61,412 nucleotides of DNA, taken from assembly GCA_016763075.1 (NCBI GenBank), contig JAESUM010000093.1:1-61412 (forward strand), read 5' to 3'. The stretch comes from Pseudomonadales bacterium. GTDB taxonomy: Bacteria; Pseudomonadota; Gammaproteobacteria; Pseudomonadales; JAHRWD01. The notes beneath the pieces are model-generated. The model worked only from the letters and a program-made list of their open reading frames with translations. It did no database searches and was not told where the DNA came from. Each line of letters opens with the position of its first letter. The stretch's first letter is position 1. Positions 10,043 through 20,980 of this stretch are shown piece after piece. The position numbers were made by a program, and so were the translations under genes.

Positions 10043-10927
10043 ATGGCATCAACCGGCTCCATCGTATTAGTTAACGGGATTGAATCGAATTCAATTCCCG
10101 TTAACGACAGGGGTTTGGCGTACGGCGACGGCTTGTTTGAGACCGTAAGAGTGCACAACGGCGAAACCCCGCTATGGCCCTATCACAAAGATCGTCTTAC
10201 AGCTGGCTGTCAGCGTTTAGGTATTCAGCTTGATCTAGCGGGCATTGAAGCCGACCTGCAACAACTGATCAGTAATAAAGCCCAATCTAGCTTGCTTGCA
10301 TCGTCAGACCACGTGATCAAAATCATGGTCACCCGCGGCCCCGGCAAACGCGGCTATTCCCCCATTGGCGCAAATACCCCCACTCGAATTTTATCTCACT
10401 CTGATTACAGCGTTGCGGATGCTCAGCGCTATCAGCTGGGCGTTGCTGTACGGGTCTGCAGTACCCAATTGGGGCTTAACCCTCAATTGGCTGGCATCAA
10501 ACACCTCAATCGTCTCGAGCAAGTATTGGCGCGTTCAGAATGGAATGGCAACGAATATGCTGAAGGGCTGATGTGTAGCGCTGAAGGTCATGTCATTGAC
10601 GGCACCATGAGTAATTTTTTCGCCGTAACCTCCGGTGAGTTAATCACTTCAGAATTAAATGGAGCGGGAGTAGAAGGCGTCATGCGCCGTTTTATACTCA
10701 AGCATGCTAACGATCTGGGTTTTACCATTCGAACCAAAAACATAGCGCTGGACGAGCTATTCGAAGCACAGCAATTGTTCGTTTGTAATAGTGTATTCGG
10801 CATATGGCCGGTGCGGTTATTGGTTGACGATACCGGTGAGCTTTCGCGGCATAAAGAGTACAGCGATGAATTTAGCGTAGCTCGAGCGTTTCAAACGTTG
10901 ATCGAATCTAAGCTTTATCCACAGTGA
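10043..10927 (+). CDS. pabC: Aminodeoxychorismate lyase PabC
   Basis: PLP-dependent lyase releasing 4-aminobenzoate from 4-amino-4-deoxychorismate for folate synthesis; fold type IV aminotransferase family. It has the N-terminal NDRGLAYGDGLFET motif and the PLP lysine probably Lys153 in GIKHLNR. The ATG at 10043 is used; an upstream TTG (10028) would overlap the only ribosome-site-like GGAT. The gene overlaps mltG by four bases. A D-amino acid transaminase cannot be excluded by sequence alone, but the fabF-pabC-mltG-tmk order favours PabC. Confidence 0.9.
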   Translation: MASTGSIVLVNGIESNSIPVNDRGLAYGDGLFETVRVHNGETPLWPYHKDRLTAGCQRLGIQLDLAGIEADLQQLISNKAQSSLLASSDHVIKIMVTRGPGKRGYSPIGANTPTRILSHSDYSVADAQRYQLGVAVRVCSTQLGLNPQLAGIKHLNRLEQVLARSEWNGNEYAEGLMCSAEGHVIDGTMSNFFAVTSGELITSELNGAGVEGVMRRFILKHANDLGFTIRTKNIALDELFEAQQLFVCNSVFGIWPVRLLVDDTGELSRHKEYSDEFSVARAFQTLIESKLYPQ

Positions 10928-11973
10928 AGAATCTGCGCTGGAAAATATTAGGGTTGATGCTGTTTGGTGTGTGCGTATGCACTTCCGCAGGCACGTATTG
11001 GTTTCAAAAGAATATATCCACCCCAATGAATATTGGCGCAAACGGCCATGCGGTAGTGGTAGAAAGAGGCACAACGCTTGCCAGTATTGCAGCCCGACTA
11101 CACAAAGAAAATATCATTCGTGTCCCGCAAGCAATGGTGTTGTACGCGCGCTTTACCGACCAAGCACGGCGCATACAAGCGGGTGAATACCGCATATTAC
11201 CAGGTACAACGCCCACTGATTTTATAAACCTACTCGTGGCGGGGAGCGTGCAGCAGTTCCCCGTAACGTTCATAGAAGGTTGGAATTTTTCAACCCTGCG
11301 CTCTGCGCTTGCGCAGCAGTCACGGTTAGGGCAACACATCACCAACATGACTGACCAACAGGTTATGGCAGCACTTGGTATGAGAGGTGTATCCCCTGAA
11401 GGAAGGTTCTTCCCCGACACCTATCTTTATATCGCGGCCTCAACAGATTTAGCGTTACTGCACCGTTCGGCGTCTAAAATGACTGATTTCCTCAAGTTAG
11501 CATGGCCGAAGCGAGCGAAGGAGTTGCCTTATTCAGAAGTTGATGAGGCATTGGTAATGGCCTCTATTATTGAAAAGGAAACCGGGGCCGCGAGCGAGCG
11601 ACGACAAATCGCTGGAGTATTCGTACGTAGGTTGCGTCTGGGTATGCGCTTGCAATCGGACCCAACGGTTATTTTTGGCATGGCTGATCAGTACAAAGGC
11701 AACATCAGCCGCACAGATCTTAAGCGCCATACGCCGTACAATACCTACCGAATTAACGGCCTACCGCCCACGCCCATCGCGTTGCCAGGCAAAGCATCCA
11801 TTGAGGCAGCGCTGCATCCGGCAGCCGGTAAAGCATTGTATTTTGTCGGTAAGGGCGATGGCAGCCACTACTTTTCAGCAACCTTGGCGGAGCACCGTAA
11901 AGCCGTCGAGTTGTACCAACGCTCTGGGCGCCGCAAAGATTACCGCTCAAGCCCCACTACCGGGCCTCAATAA
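10924..11973 (+). CDS. mltG: Endolytic murein transglycosylase MltG
   Basis: Inner-membrane lytic transglycosylase that cuts nascent glycan strands and sets their length. It starts at a GTG overlapping the pabC stop (GTGA). One N-terminal membrane segment (about residues 8-25) is followed by a LysM-like region and the YceG catalytic domain. The catalytic glutamate aligns as Glu217 in IIEKETG. LQSDPTVIFG and NTYRINGLPPTPIALPG are family signatures. Length is 349 aa. Confidence 0.94.
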   Translation: MKNLRWKILGLMLFGVCVCTSAGTYWFQKNISTPMNIGANGHAVVVERGTTLASIAARLHKENIIRVPQAMVLYARFTDQARRIQAGEYRILPGTTPTDFINLLVAGSVQQFPVTFIEGWNFSTLRSALAQQSRLGQHITNMTDQQVMAALGMRGVSPEGRFFPDTYLYIAASTDLALLHRSASKMTDFLKLAWPKRAKELPYSEVDEALVMASIIEKETGAASERRQIAGVFVRRLRLGMRLQSDPTVIFGMADQYKGNISRTDLKRHTPYNTYRINGLPPTPIALPGKASIEAALHPAAGKALYFVGKGDGSHYFSATLAEHRKAVELYQRSGRRKDYRSSPTTGPQ

Positions 11974-11990
11974 GTTTAAGGGCTATTTGG

Positions 11991-12629
11991 ATGAATGTAC
12001 CTGTTAGTCAGTTTATTACCGTTGAAGGCACCGAAGGCGCGGGAAAATCCACTTGTATCGAGCATATTCAACAGTGGGCGCTACAAAATGAAATACCGCT
12101 AGTTTGCACCCGTGAACCCGGCGGTACGCCATTGGCCGAGCAAATTAGAGATATCTTGCTTGAAGCACGCGATGAACAGGTCGATGGATTAGCGGAGTTA
12201 TTGCTGGTGTTTGCCGCACGTGCACAGCACCTTAACGGCTGGATTCTGCCAAATATAAAAGCCGGTAAATGGGTTTTAAGCGACCGATTCACCGATGCAA
12301 CTTACGCTTATCAGGGTGCTGGTCGTGGGTTATCAACAGATCAAATTGTTGCGCTGGAAACCTTGGTTCAGGGCGGTTTTCAGCCCGCATTGACGCTTTT
12401 GTTAGATTTGCCTGTCGAAGTTGGTCTGGAGCGAGCGCGGCAGCGCAGTGAGCCAGACCGGTTTGAATTAGAGCAACAAGAGTTCTTTGAAAAAGTCCGC
12501 GCAGGATACCGAGAAAGGGCCAAGCAGCAGCCCTGGCGCGTAAAAATAATTGATGCGAGTAAAGCGCCGGAGCAGGTTGCAGAGCAATTAGTCGAAGCGT
12601 TGGATCAGTGGTTAGCGAGCCTGCGATGA
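11991..12629 (+). CDS. tmk: Thymidylate kinase
   Basis: Phosphorylates dTMP to dTDP for DNA synthesis. The P-loop GTEGAGKST is at about residues 12-20, CTREPGGTPLAEQIR and the DRFTDATYAYQGAGRG substrate/LID segments follow. The 212-residue length is normal. The stop codon overlaps the holB start (ATGA), indicating translational coupling in the mltG-tmk-holB-pilZ run. Confidence 0.96.
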   Translation: MNVPVSQFITVEGTEGAGKSTCIEHIQQWALQNEIPLVCTREPGGTPLAEQIRDILLEARDEQVDGLAELLLVFAARAQHLNGWILPNIKAGKWVLSDRFTDATYAYQGAGRGLSTDQIVALETLVQGGFQPALTLLLDLPVEVGLERARQRSEPDRFELEQQEFFEKVRAGYRERAKQQPWRVKIIDASKAPEQVAEQLVEALDQWLASLR

Positions 12630-13648
12630 AAAAAAATCTCAAAGAAATTGAGGCTCCAAAACTTCCGCCGGTAGAAGTCCCGCTACCTTGGCAAACTAGT
12701 CAATGGCAGCAATTGTGTTCTTTGTTTGAAGGCGGCTCGATGCCACATGCGCAAATACTGTGCGGGGCTCAAGGCCTCGGTAAGCAAGAATTTGCGTTTG
12801 CGTTGGGTCTTTTTATGTTTTGCACCGCAAAAGTGGCCGATAAGGCTTGTCGGTCATGCCGGAATTGCCACTTGATACAAACCCAAGTGCACCCCGACTT
12901 TCTACGAATTGCACCGGAAAAACCGGGTAGCGCCATTAAAATCGATGATATTCGAGCGCTGGACGAGTTTACAAACCGTACCTCGGAATCAGCGATAGCC
13001 AAAGTGGTGGTGATAGAAAACGCAGAGAGTATGAACCGTAACGCTGCGAATGCGTTATTGAAAAGTCTTGAAGAGCCCCCCGCAGGTACTTATTTCCTGC
13101 TTGTAACCAGTAGAGAGATGCAGCTACCGATTACCGTTCGAAGCCGCTGCCAGTTAGTCCGGTTTATAACGCCGCATCAATCGGTTGGGCTTAAATGGTT
13201 AGAGTCGCGAACCGATGCGCGTGAGAATTGGGAGTTACCCATGTTATTGGCTGCTGATGCGCCATTGGCTGCCGAACTACTCATGCTGCCGACCAGCCGC
13301 TCGAAATACAGTAGTTTTTTTGCCGCCTTTGAAGCCCTGTCTTGCGGGCGCTCAAACGTTGTTCACGAAGCAAAAGGTTTGTCTGATCTAGAGTTGCCGC
13401 AGCTACTCACGTGGGTGTCCAGTTGGATCGCTAACTTGGTTCGAGCGATTAATATACCTGACGAAAAAGCAATGAAAATAGGGTACCCCGCACTCGAAGC
13501 ATCTACGCAAGCATTACCGATGGTTGATTTGCTACAATTTCAAGGCGCTGTACAGCGTGCGTTTAGCGATAGCCGAGCGGTATCTAATATCAATAAGCAG
13601 TTGATATTAGAGGACCTATTGATGAACTGGCAGCGAATCACACGCTAG
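12626..13648 (+). CDS. holB: DNA polymerase III subunit delta prime
   Basis: Clamp-loader subunit that helps place the beta clamp on DNA. AAA+ fold with a degenerate P-loop region (GAQGLGKQEFA) and four cysteines of the zinc module (CTAKVADKACRSCRNC, about residues 62-80). An SRC-like arginine motif occurs in VRSRCQLV. The ATG at 12626 overlapping the tmk stop is preferred over an in-frame GTG at 12608. Length is 340 aa. Confidence 0.92.
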   Translation: MKKNLKEIEAPKLPPVEVPLPWQTSQWQQLCSLFEGGSMPHAQILCGAQGLGKQEFAFALGLFMFCTAKVADKACRSCRNCHLIQTQVHPDFLRIAPEKPGSAIKIDDIRALDEFTNRTSESAIAKVVVIENAESMNRNAANALLKSLEEPPAGTYFLLVTSREMQLPITVRSRCQLVRFITPHQSVGLKWLESRTDARENWELPMLLAADAPLAAELLMLPTSRSKYSSFFAAFEALSCGRSNVVHEAKGLSDLELPQLLTWVSSWIANLVRAINIPDEKAMKIGYPALEASTQALPMVDLLQFQGAVQRAFSDSRAVSNINKQLILEDLLMNWQRITR

Positions 13649-13790
13649 AGCGCGTTGAGTCAATGCAAGCTGAAAAGTAAGAATTGGACTAGAATTGGGC
13701 TATAGTTAAACCGCTTGATCGTGACCTTATGTGTTTGCGGTTAAAAGTTAGCAATCATAAAAACACGAAATACCACTGAGTAATCTACGA

Positions 13791-14138
13791 GTGAGACCCA
13801 AACAAGCCTCCGGAAATGGAATTTTATCTTTAACGATTAAAGATAAGGCTATTTTGTATGCCGCCTATATGCCGTTTATCAATAACGGCGGGCTATTCAT
13901 CCCAACAAGTAAGCAATATCGCCTTGGCGATGAAGTGTTTATGTTGCTGAACTTAATGGAAGAACCAGAAAAGTTACCCGTAGCGGGGAAAGTGGTGTGG
14001 GTTACCCCTAAAGGAGCTCAAAACAACCGCGCGGCAGGAATTGGTGTGCAGTTCGCGGACGATAATGCCGCTAGGCAAAAAATTGAAAATTATCTTGCAG
14101 GTTCGCTCGATTCAGGCCGGCCAACTCATACAATGTAA
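13791..14138 (+). CDS. pilZ: PilZ domain protein (type IV pilus biogenesis)
   Basis: A 115-residue single-domain protein of the PilZ type required for type IV pilus assembly in Pseudomonas. It starts with GTG. Features are the segment NNGGLFIPTSKQYRLGDEV and the pilZ strand AAGIGVQF. The c-di-GMP-binding RxxxR and D/NxSxxG motifs are not evident, as in true pilus PilZ. Its place after holB is the canonical pseudomonad position. About 140 bases separate it from holB. Confidence 0.88.
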   Translation: MRPKQASGNGILSLTIKDKAILYAAYMPFINNGGLFIPTSKQYRLGDEVFMLLNLMEEPEKLPVAGKVVWVTPKGAQNNRAAGIGVQFADDNAARQKIENYLAGSLDSGRPTHTM

Positions 14139-14307
14139 GTTGCAGACTATGCTTGTGCAGCCACGGTTATTGTGGCAGAATCCTGCAGCTCGAAAATAGC
14201 CAGTTTACCTACATTGATTTACTTTAAATTAACGGGCAAGCAATGGTCGGTAAGGTCTGTTCAGATCACTGGTCTAGTTAAATATTCGAAATATTCAAAA
14301 CTAAATT

Positions 14308-14393
<86 letters not shown>

Positions 14394-14502
14394 ATTTATA
14401 CAATTCAAAATATCGGTTGTAGATTTAGCAAGATGCCTAATCTATCTTGCGGCCCATGGTTGATCTCTCCCTGATCTATTTATTCTCCTGTGAGGAAAAC
14501 AG

Positions 14503-15819
14503 ATGCAAGTTTCAGTGGAAAGCCTTTCTGGCTTAGAACGTAAGCTAACGATAACCGTTCCTGCAGATCGGGTCGAAGGCGAAGTTGATAAACGAGTTCA
14601 GAAAGCCACTCAAACCGTTTCACTTAATGGTTTCCGAGCCGGAAAAGTCCCTGCTCGAGTCATCCGTCAGCGCTACGGTGACAGTATCCTCAATGAGGTG
14701 GTGGGCGAAGTGATCCAAGAGAGCTATTTCGGCGCTCTTCAGCAAGAAGAACTTAACCCTGTTAGCGAACCGGTAATTGATCCGGGTACCGTTGAGCTCG
14801 GCAAAGATGTTGTATTCACAGCCGTGTTTGAAGTATTTCCGGAAATTTCCTTAAACGACTTTTCAACTCTCGAAATTGAAAACCCGGTTGCCGAATTAAA
14901 CCAAGAAGACCAAGACGAGCTCATTGAAAACCTAAGAAAGCAAAAGGCCACATGGTCTGAAGTCGAGCGTGCAGCAGCAGATAGCGATCAATTGAAAATT
15001 GATTTCGACGGCTTGCTTGATGGCGATGCTTTTGAAGGCGGGTCTGGCGTAGATGTTGAGCTAGAGCTTGGCAGCGGCACCATGATTGAAGGATTTGAGT
15101 CTGGTTTGGTTGGTGCTAAAGCAGGTGATGAGAAAACACTTGAATTGACATTCCCTGAAGACTATAAAGCAGATGAACTCGCCGGCAAGGCTGTCGTATT
15201 TACTGTGAAGGTCAATCAAGTCAATGAGTCTGCGTTGCCAGAATTGGATGAAGAGTTCATTAAAGAATTTGGTTTTGAAGACAAAACCATAGAAGAATTC
15301 AAAGAAAAACTAAAGAGCAACATGGAGCGAGAGCTCGAAAATGCTGCAATTAGCCAGAAAAAGAAAAGTGCGTTTGATCAACTCATCGAGAAAAATGAAG
15401 TTGAAGTGCCTAAAGCACTGGTTGAGCGTGAAGTTAGCCAATACGGCCAGCAGTTTAGCTCGCAAATGGGCACTGAAGGCATGAATGAAGTCATCGGAAC
15501 GTTGATGGATGGGTTCAGAGAAACCGCAGAGCGCCGCCTGAAACTGAGCTTATTAGTCGGCGAAATCGTCCGCGAGCACAGCATTGAAGCTGATGCTGGG
15601 CGTGTGCGCGCCAAGATTGAAGAAACGGCAGCTGGATACCCCGAACCTCAGCAAGTCATCGAATGGTATTATAACAACGATAAAGAGCTGGCCTCGGTTG
15701 AGTCTGCTATATTAGAAGAGCTGGTGGTTGAGAAATTGCTAGAATCGGCTAAAACAGTTGATAAAACTTACAATTACAAAGACCTGATGACGCAGAGCGC
15801 GGGCAACGAATCCTTTTAA
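14503..15819 (+). CDS. tig: Trigger factor
   Basis: Ribosome-associated chaperone with peptidyl-prolyl isomerase activity, docking at L23 near the tunnel exit. The N-terminal ribosome-binding signature GFRAGKVPARVIRQRYG is at about residues 45-62. A central FKBP-type domain (about 150-245, with FDGLLDGDAFEGGSG) and a charged helical C-terminal domain follow. Length 438 aa is standard. GAGGAAAAC precedes the ATG. It heads the tig-clpP-clpX-lon quality-control cluster. Confidence 0.97.
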   Translation: MQVSVESLSGLERKLTITVPADRVEGEVDKRVQKATQTVSLNGFRAGKVPARVIRQRYGDSILNEVVGEVIQESYFGALQQEELNPVSEPVIDPGTVELGKDVVFTAVFEVFPEISLNDFSTLEIENPVAELNQEDQDELIENLRKQKATWSEVERAAADSDQLKIDFDGLLDGDAFEGGSGVDVELELGSGTMIEGFESGLVGAKAGDEKTLELTFPEDYKADELAGKAVVFTVKVNQVNESALPELDEEFIKEFGFEDKTIEEFKEKLKSNMERELENAAISQKKKSAFDQLIEKNEVEVPKALVEREVSQYGQQFSSQMGTEGMNEVIGTLMDGFRETAERRLKLSLLVGEIVREHSIEADAGRVRAKIEETAAGYPEPQQVIEWYYNNDKELASVESAILEELVVEKLLESAKTVDKTYNYKDLMTQSAGNESF

Positions 15820-15876
15820 AGGTACGGGTCGCTCAGCAGTTCTGTAATTATACTCATTTAGATAAGGATACACGCA

Positions 15877-16482
15877 ATGGCTCTGGTACCCATGGTTGTA
15901 GAGCAAACCTCGAGAGGAGAGCGATCTTACGATATCTTCTCGAGACTGCTGAAAGAACGAGTGATTTTCTTGGTTGGGGCAGTTGAAGATCACATGGCAA
16001 ATTTGGTGGTTGCGCAACTACTTTTCCTTGAGTCTGAAAACCCAGACAAAGATATTCATCTTTACATAAACTCCCCCGGCGGTTCGGTTACCGCTGGAAT
16101 GGCGATATATGACACCATGCAGTTTATTAAACCTGATGTAAGCACACTTTGCGTTGGCCAAGCCGCCAGCATGGGCGCATTATTATTGGCCGGCGGTGCT
16201 GCTGGAAAGCGTTATTGCTTACCGAATTCCCGAGTTATGATTCACCAGCCGTTAGGCGGCTTTCAAGGGCAAGCTTCGGATATTGCTATCCATGCCCAAG
16301 AAATTATAGATATTAAAAATCGCTTGAATCGAATACTTGCCGAGCACACTAAGCAAGATATTGATAAGATCGCTGAAGATACCGACCGCGATAATTTCAT
16401 GGATAGTGCAAGCGCGGTCAAATATGGCCTGATCGACGAGGTGCTAGAACGTAGACTTGTTGCGCCGACGAACGACGAATAA
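15877..16482 (+). CDS. clpP: ATP-dependent Clp protease proteolytic subunit
   Basis: Serine protease that forms the tetradecameric barrel fed by ClpX or ClpA. Catalytic Ser98 (AASMGALLL), His123 (MIHQPLGG) and Asp172 (DRDNFM) keep the exact E. coli spacing (25 and 49 residues). The N-terminal propeptide is short ([16 protein letters not shown]). Product is 201 aa. It lies 57 bases after tig and 130 before clpX. Confidence 0.98.
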   Translation: MALVPMVVEQTSRGERSYDIFSRLLKERVIFLVGAVEDHMANLVVAQLLFLESENPDKDIHLYINSPGGSVTAGMAIYDTMQFIKPDVSTLCVGQAASMGALLLAGGAAGKRYCLPNSRVMIHQPLGGFQGQASDIAIHAQEIIDIKNRLNRILAEHTKQDIDKIAEDTDRDNFMDSASAVKYGLIDEVLERRLVAPTNDE

Positions 16483-16612
16483 TTGATTCGATGTCATTCG
16501 GTATATCGCTTTGACTGAAACGATAGCTCAAGCGATACTCTTGTCGTAACACATACAACCTAAGTATAAGTCGACAGGCTCTTAGATAGATTGAATACGG
16601 TAGGGTACAACG

Positions 16613-17911
16613 ATGTCTGATGATCGCAGTGGAAAAAATGAAGACGGCGGCAAGCTTCTGTATTGTTCTTTTTGCGGGAAGAGCCAACACGAAGTACGTA
16701 AATTAATTGCAGGACCTTCGGTATTCGTTTGTGACGAATGCGTAGATTTGTGCAACGATATTATCCGTGAGGAGATCGAGGAGAGCACTCCTGAGGCCGA
16801 GCAGGAAAAACTGCCAACGCCTATCGAAATTAACGATATCCTCGATCAATATGTAATCGGTCAGAGTTGGGCCAAAAAAGTGCTTTCTGTGGCAGTTTAC
16901 AACCACTACAAGCGTTTAGATCACAGTTCGAGCAGCAAAAACAAAGATGCAGTAGAGCTAGGTAAGAGTAACATCCTGCTCATTGGCCCTACAGGCAGCG
17001 GTAAAACTCTGTTGGCTGAAACACTCGCGCGTCTTCTTGATGTGCCATTCACTATTGCTGACGCTACGACGCTCACCGAAGCTGGTTATGTTGGTGAAGA
17101 TGTCGAAAACATCATTCAAAAACTTCTTCAAAAATGCGACTACGACGTTGAGAAAGCCCAACGCGGAATCGTATATATTGATGAAATTGACAAGATTTCT
17201 CGCAAGTCAGATAATCCCTCTATTACGCGTGATGTGTCGGGGGAAGGCGTTCAGCAGGCGTTGTTGAAACTCATCGAAGGTACAGTGGCTTCTGTGCCTC
17301 CTCAAGGCGGACGTAAGCACCCACAACAAGAATTTTTGCAAGTTAACACAGCTGAGATTTTATTCATCTGTGGCGGCGCATTTTCAGGCTTAGAGAAACT
17401 TATCCAAGATCGTTCAGCAAAGGGCGGGATCGGGTTTTCAGCCAACGTTAAAAGCATCGATGCTGGAAAAGCGGTAGGTGAGACCCTTCGTGATGTTGAA
17501 CCCGAAGATATGGTCAAGTATGGGTTGATTCCAGAGTTTGTCGGTAGGCTGCCCGTCATTGCAACTCTAGAAGAGTTGGACGAGTCGGCTTTAATTCAGA
17601 TTCTAACCGAACCAAAGAACTCCCTAACCAAGCAGTACGGAAAACTGTTTGAGATGGAAGGAGTCGAAATTGATTTCAGAGAGGATGCTTTACTTGCGAT
17701 TGCCGCTAAAGCCATGCAGCGTAAAACTGGCGCGCGGGGTTTGAGGTCAATCTTAGAAGGTGTGCTGCTTGACACAATGTATCAATTGCCGGCTCAAGAA
17801 GGCGTGATTAAGGTTGTCATTGACGAAAATGTCATTACCGGTGACTCTGAACCTTTGATGGTGTACGAACAGCAGAATGAAGAGAAAAAGTCTGCTCAGG
17901 ACGGTAGCTGA
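16613..17911 (+). CDS. clpX: ATP-dependent Clp protease ATP-binding subunit ClpX
   Basis: AAA+ unfoldase delivering substrates to ClpP. An N-terminal C4 zinc finger (CSFCGKS ... CDECVDLC, about residues 20-45) precedes the AAA+ module with Walker A GPTGSGKT and Walker B VYIDEIDK. The pore GYVGED loop and the IGF-type loop (GGIGFSA) for ClpP docking are present. Length is 432 aa. A perfect 17-bp hairpin terminator follows 19 bases after the stop. Confidence 0.98.
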   Translation: MSDDRSGKNEDGGKLLYCSFCGKSQHEVRKLIAGPSVFVCDECVDLCNDIIREEIEESTPEAEQEKLPTPIEINDILDQYVIGQSWAKKVLSVAVYNHYKRLDHSSSSKNKDAVELGKSNILLIGPTGSGKTLLAETLARLLDVPFTIADATTLTEAGYVGEDVENIIQKLLQKCDYDVEKAQRGIVYIDEIDKISRKSDNPSITRDVSGEGVQQALLKLIEGTVASVPPQGGRKHPQQEFLQVNTAEILFICGGAFSGLEKLIQDRSAKGGIGFSANVKSIDAGKAVGETLRDVEPEDMVKYGLIPEFVGRLPVIATLEELDESALIQILTEPKNSLTKQYGKLFEMEGVEIDFREDALLAIAAKAMQRKTGARGLRSILEGVLLDTMYQLPAQEGVIKVVIDENVITGDSEPLMVYEQQNEEKKSAQDGS

Positions 17912-17930
17912 TTAGCTTCTAACTTTAAGT

Positions 17931-17968
17931 AAACCAAAAAAAGGGCCTTATGGCCCTTTTTTTGGTTT
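17931..17968 (+). terminator. Intrinsic terminator after clpX
   Basis: Perfect 17-bp stem (17931-17947 with 17952-17968), loop TTAT, with A-rich left and T-rich right arms flanking a GGGCC/GGCCC core. It could work in both directions and separates the tig-clpP-clpX unit from lon. Confidence 0.9.
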
Positions 17969-17974
17969 TAAGCG

Positions 17975-18001
17975 CTTGTAATTCCGGTTGTCGATACCCA
18001 T
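17975..18001 (+). promoter_or_regulatory. Candidate heat-shock (sigma-32) promoter of lon
   Basis: CTTGTAA at 17975-17981 and a CGATACCCAT element at 17992-18001 resemble the sigma-32 consensus (CTTGAAA and CCCCAT) with suitable spacing. It lies just after the clpX terminator and about 85 bases before the lon start. lon is heat-shock controlled in E. coli; assignment here is by motif likeness only. Confidence 0.45.
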
Positions 18002-18086
18002 TGTTGAAGCTGAAAGTTAACAAATGGCTGTGCTGTTTATCCTTAATAGACACATGGTTAAGTCTGTATTGATTGGAGTTTCTGAA

Positions 18087-20507
18087 ATGAGCGAAGACAC
18101 TTTGGAAGTATTACCGGTATTGCCGCTACGTGATGTCGTTGTGTTCCCTAACATGGTTGTGCCCCTGTTCGTTGGACGCGATAAATCGATCGTTGCGTTA
18201 ACTGAAACGCGCGAAACCGACAAAAAAGTGTTTCTTGTGGCTCAAAAAGATGCATCGGTTGATGATCCGGGTTTTGATGATCTCCATGAGATTGGAACAA
18301 TCGCGACCTTATTACAGATGATACGACTACCTGATGGCACAGTTAAAATCTTGGTCGAAGGAGATAGCCGCGGACAATTAACTACATTCATTGATGAGCC
18401 GGACTTTTACCAAGCGAAGGTAAAAGTACTCGAAACGGATAATTCTGCGGATAGTCGCGAAGTAGACGTTCTATCTCGTTTATTGCATGCCCGCTTTGAT
18501 CAGTATGTTCAAGTAAGTAAGAAAATATCCTCTGAAGTGGTCGATTCTGTAACGGTTATCGAAGATGTCGAACGCCTCATCGATACCATCGCTGCGCATA
18601 TGGCACTTGGGTTATCCGAAAAACAAAACATATTGTCGATTCATGAGCTCCCCAAACGGCTTGAAAAGTTACTCGAGCTGATTGAAACGGAAACTGATCT
18701 TATTCAGATTGATAAACGTATTCGCGGCCGCGTTAAGACCCAAATGGAAAAGAGCCAGCGCGAGTATTATTTAAACGAGCAAATGAAAGCCATCCAAAAA
18801 GAAATGGGAGATCTTGATACCGCCGGCAACGACCTCGAGCAATATGCAACTCGGATTAAAGATACGGGTATGACGGATGAGGCCAAAGAGAAAACCACCT
18901 CCGAGCTTGGCAAGTTAAAAATGATGTCCCCGCAGTCGGCCGAGGCCTCTGTAGTGCGCGGATATCTTGACTGGGTGCTTGGCGTACCCTGGAAAAAACG
19001 TAGTAAAGTTAACACCAACCTAAGTCGTGCAACCAAGATACTTGATGAAGATCATTATGGCCTAACCGACGTTAAAGAACGCGTTACAGAGTATCTTGCT
19101 GTTCAAAAACGTGTGCGAAAAATTAAGGGCCCGGTGCTTTGTTTAGTGGGCCCACCTGGAGTCGGAAAAACTTCATTGGGTGAATCAATTGCACGTGCCA
19201 CCAACCGTAAGTTCATTCGAATGTCTTTGGGTGGGGTGCGCGATGAAGCCGAAATACGTGGGCATCGCCGAACCTACATCGGCTCTATGCCGGGCAAGCT
19301 GATTCAAAAAATGTCTAAAGCTGGGGTCAAAAACCCACTCTTCTTGCTCGATGAAATAGATAAAATGGGAATGGATCACCGTGGTGATCCAGCATCCGCT
19401 CTACTTGAAGTGCTAGACCCCGAGCAGAACAGTACGTTTAACGATCACTACTTAGAGGTTGATTACGACCTTTCTGACGTCATGTTCATCTGTACGTCCA
19501 ATACGATGAATATCCCCGGCCCACTATTGGATCGTATGGAAGTCATTCGTATTCCAGGTTATACCGAAGAAGAGAAGCTAAATATCGCGACACGGTATCT
19601 AATACCCAAACAGATCAAAAACTCTGGCCTAAAAGCAGGCGAGCTGGAAATTAACGAAGAAGCAATTCGAAGCGTGATCCGCTTTTATACCCGTGAAGCG
19701 GGTGTCAGAGAATTAGAGCGACAATTTGCCAAGCTGTGCCGAAAATTAGTAAAAGAACACACAATCGCAAAATCCGAGGAATTGGTCCAAGTATCCAATG
19801 ATAATCTCGAGCATTACCTCGGTGTGCACCGATATACTTTTGGTCGCGCAGAGGAAGATAATCAAATTGGCCAAGTGACTGGTTTAGCCTGGACACAGGT
19901 CGGTGGCGAATTGCTAACGATAGAAGCAGTAGCGATGAAAGGTAGTGGTAAAGTATTAAGTACCGGATCACTGGGTGATGTCATGCAGGAATCTATCCAG
20001 GCTGCTAGAACCGTCGTTCGAAGCCGTGCAGAGTCCCTAGGCATAGACCCAGCGTTTCATGAATCGACTGACATCCACATTCACGTGCCAGAGGGTGCTA
20101 CCCCTAAAGACGGACCAAGTGCCGGTGTTGGCATGTGTACGGCTTTGGTGTCGGTACTGACCGAAATACCTGTGAGAGCCGACGTTGCAATGACCGGTGA
20201 AATCACCCTTAGAGGCCAGGTGCTACCTATTGGTGGCCTTAAAGAGAAGCTACTTGCCGCGCACCGTGGTGGCATCTCAACGGTACTTATACCAGATGAA
20301 AACTTAAGGGATTTAAAAGAGATCCCTGAAAACATTAAAGAAGAGTTAGAAATCATCCCGGTTAAATGGATTGACGAAGTACTGAGTATCGCGCTGGAGC
20401 GTAACCCTCAGCCACAAACCAAAAAGAAAGCAGCTGCCAAAACTTCATCTTCAACCCGAAAAAAATCAAACGCTAGTGGCTCAAAAAAGCAGATAAGTAC
20501 CCACTAA
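18087..20507 (+). CDS. lon: ATP-dependent protease Lon
   Basis: Cytoplasmic AAA+ serine protease for misfolded and regulatory proteins. The N-terminal substrate-binding domain begins [20 protein letters not shown]; Walker A is GPPGVGKTS; the protease dyad is Ser678 (KDGPSAGVG) and Lys721 (GGLKEKLLA), matching E. coli 679/722. The ATG at 18087 is chosen because GGAG lies eight bases before it; an upstream in-frame start at 18024 lacks support. The 806-aa product carries a Lys/Ser/Thr-rich C-terminal tail of about 30 residues not needed for the core. Confidence 0.96.
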   Translation: MSEDTLEVLPVLPLRDVVVFPNMVVPLFVGRDKSIVALTETRETDKKVFLVAQKDASVDDPGFDDLHEIGTIATLLQMIRLPDGTVKILVEGDSRGQLTTFIDEPDFYQAKVKVLETDNSADSREVDVLSRLLHARFDQYVQVSKKISSEVVDSVTVIEDVERLIDTIAAHMALGLSEKQNILSIHELPKRLEKLLELIETETDLIQIDKRIRGRVKTQMEKSQREYYLNEQMKAIQKEMGDLDTAGNDLEQYATRIKDTGMTDEAKEKTTSELGKLKMMSPQSAEASVVRGYLDWVLGVPWKKRSKVNTNLSRATKILDEDHYGLTDVKERVTEYLAVQKRVRKIKGPVLCLVGPPGVGKTSLGESIARATNRKFIRMSLGGVRDEAEIRGHRRTYIGSMPGKLIQKMSKAGVKNPLFLLDEIDKMGMDHRGDPASALLEVLDPEQNSTFNDHYLEVDYDLSDVMFICTSNTMNIPGPLLDRMEVIRIPGYTEEEKLNIATRYLIPKQIKNSGLKAGELEINEEAIRSVIRFYTREAGVRELERQFAKLCRKLVKEHTIAKSEELVQVSNDNLEHYLGVHRYTFGRAEEDNQIGQVTGLAWTQVGGELLTIEAVAMKGSGKVLSTGSLGDVMQESIQAARTVVRSRAESLGIDPAFHESTDIHIHVPEGATPKDGPSAGVGMCTALVSVLTEIPVRADVAMTGEITLRGQVLPIGGLKEKLLAAHRGGISTVLIPDENLRDLKEIPENIKEELEIIPVKWIDEVLSIALERNPQPQTKKKAAAKTSSSTRKKSNASGSKKQISTH

Positions 20508-20628
20508 TTAGTCTCGCAATCCCCTAGGTTCCTTGACGAAGATATATTCAGTTGGTATAAGACGTCATGCTTGACTGGGAGCGAGCTGAAGACCCAATTA
20601 TGAAAACAAAAAATACAAAGGTGATAGA

Positions 20629-20904
20629 GTGAATAAGTCTGAATTAATTGATGCCGTTGCTGAGTCTGCGGACCTTTCTAAGGCATCCGCAGGTCGTGCA
20701 GTAGATGCATTTGTAGAAGCTGTAACTGGCGCATTAAAAGATGGTGAGCAAGTAGCACTGGTCGGTTTTGGTACATTTTCTGTTAAAGAGCGCGCAGCAC
20801 GTACTGGCCGCAACCCTCAAACTGGCGAACCAATCCAAATTAAAGCGGCCACCATACCTAGCTTTAAAGCAGGCAAAGGATTGAAAGACGCTGTAAACGG
20901 CTAG
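20629..20904 (+). CDS. hupB: DNA-binding protein HU-beta
   Basis: A 91-residue nucleoid protein that bends DNA non-specifically. It begins with GTG after AAGGTGATAGA. The signature [22 protein letters not shown], split here as [13 protein letters not shown] then TGRNPQTGE, includes the DNA-intercalating proline of the beta arm. The lon-hupB-ppiD order is the E. coli order, which favours hupB over hupA. A strong terminator follows. Confidence 0.96.
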   Translation: MNKSELIDAVAESADLSKASAGRAVDAFVEAVTGALKDGEQVALVGFGTFSVKERAARTGRNPQTGEPIQIKAATIPSFKAGKGLKDAVNG

Positions 20905-20980
20905 AATGGTAGTTCTTATCTGATACAGCATATTGCTGAAAGGCCCACTTAGCGCAATTTCCATTGAGCAAAGTGGGCTG

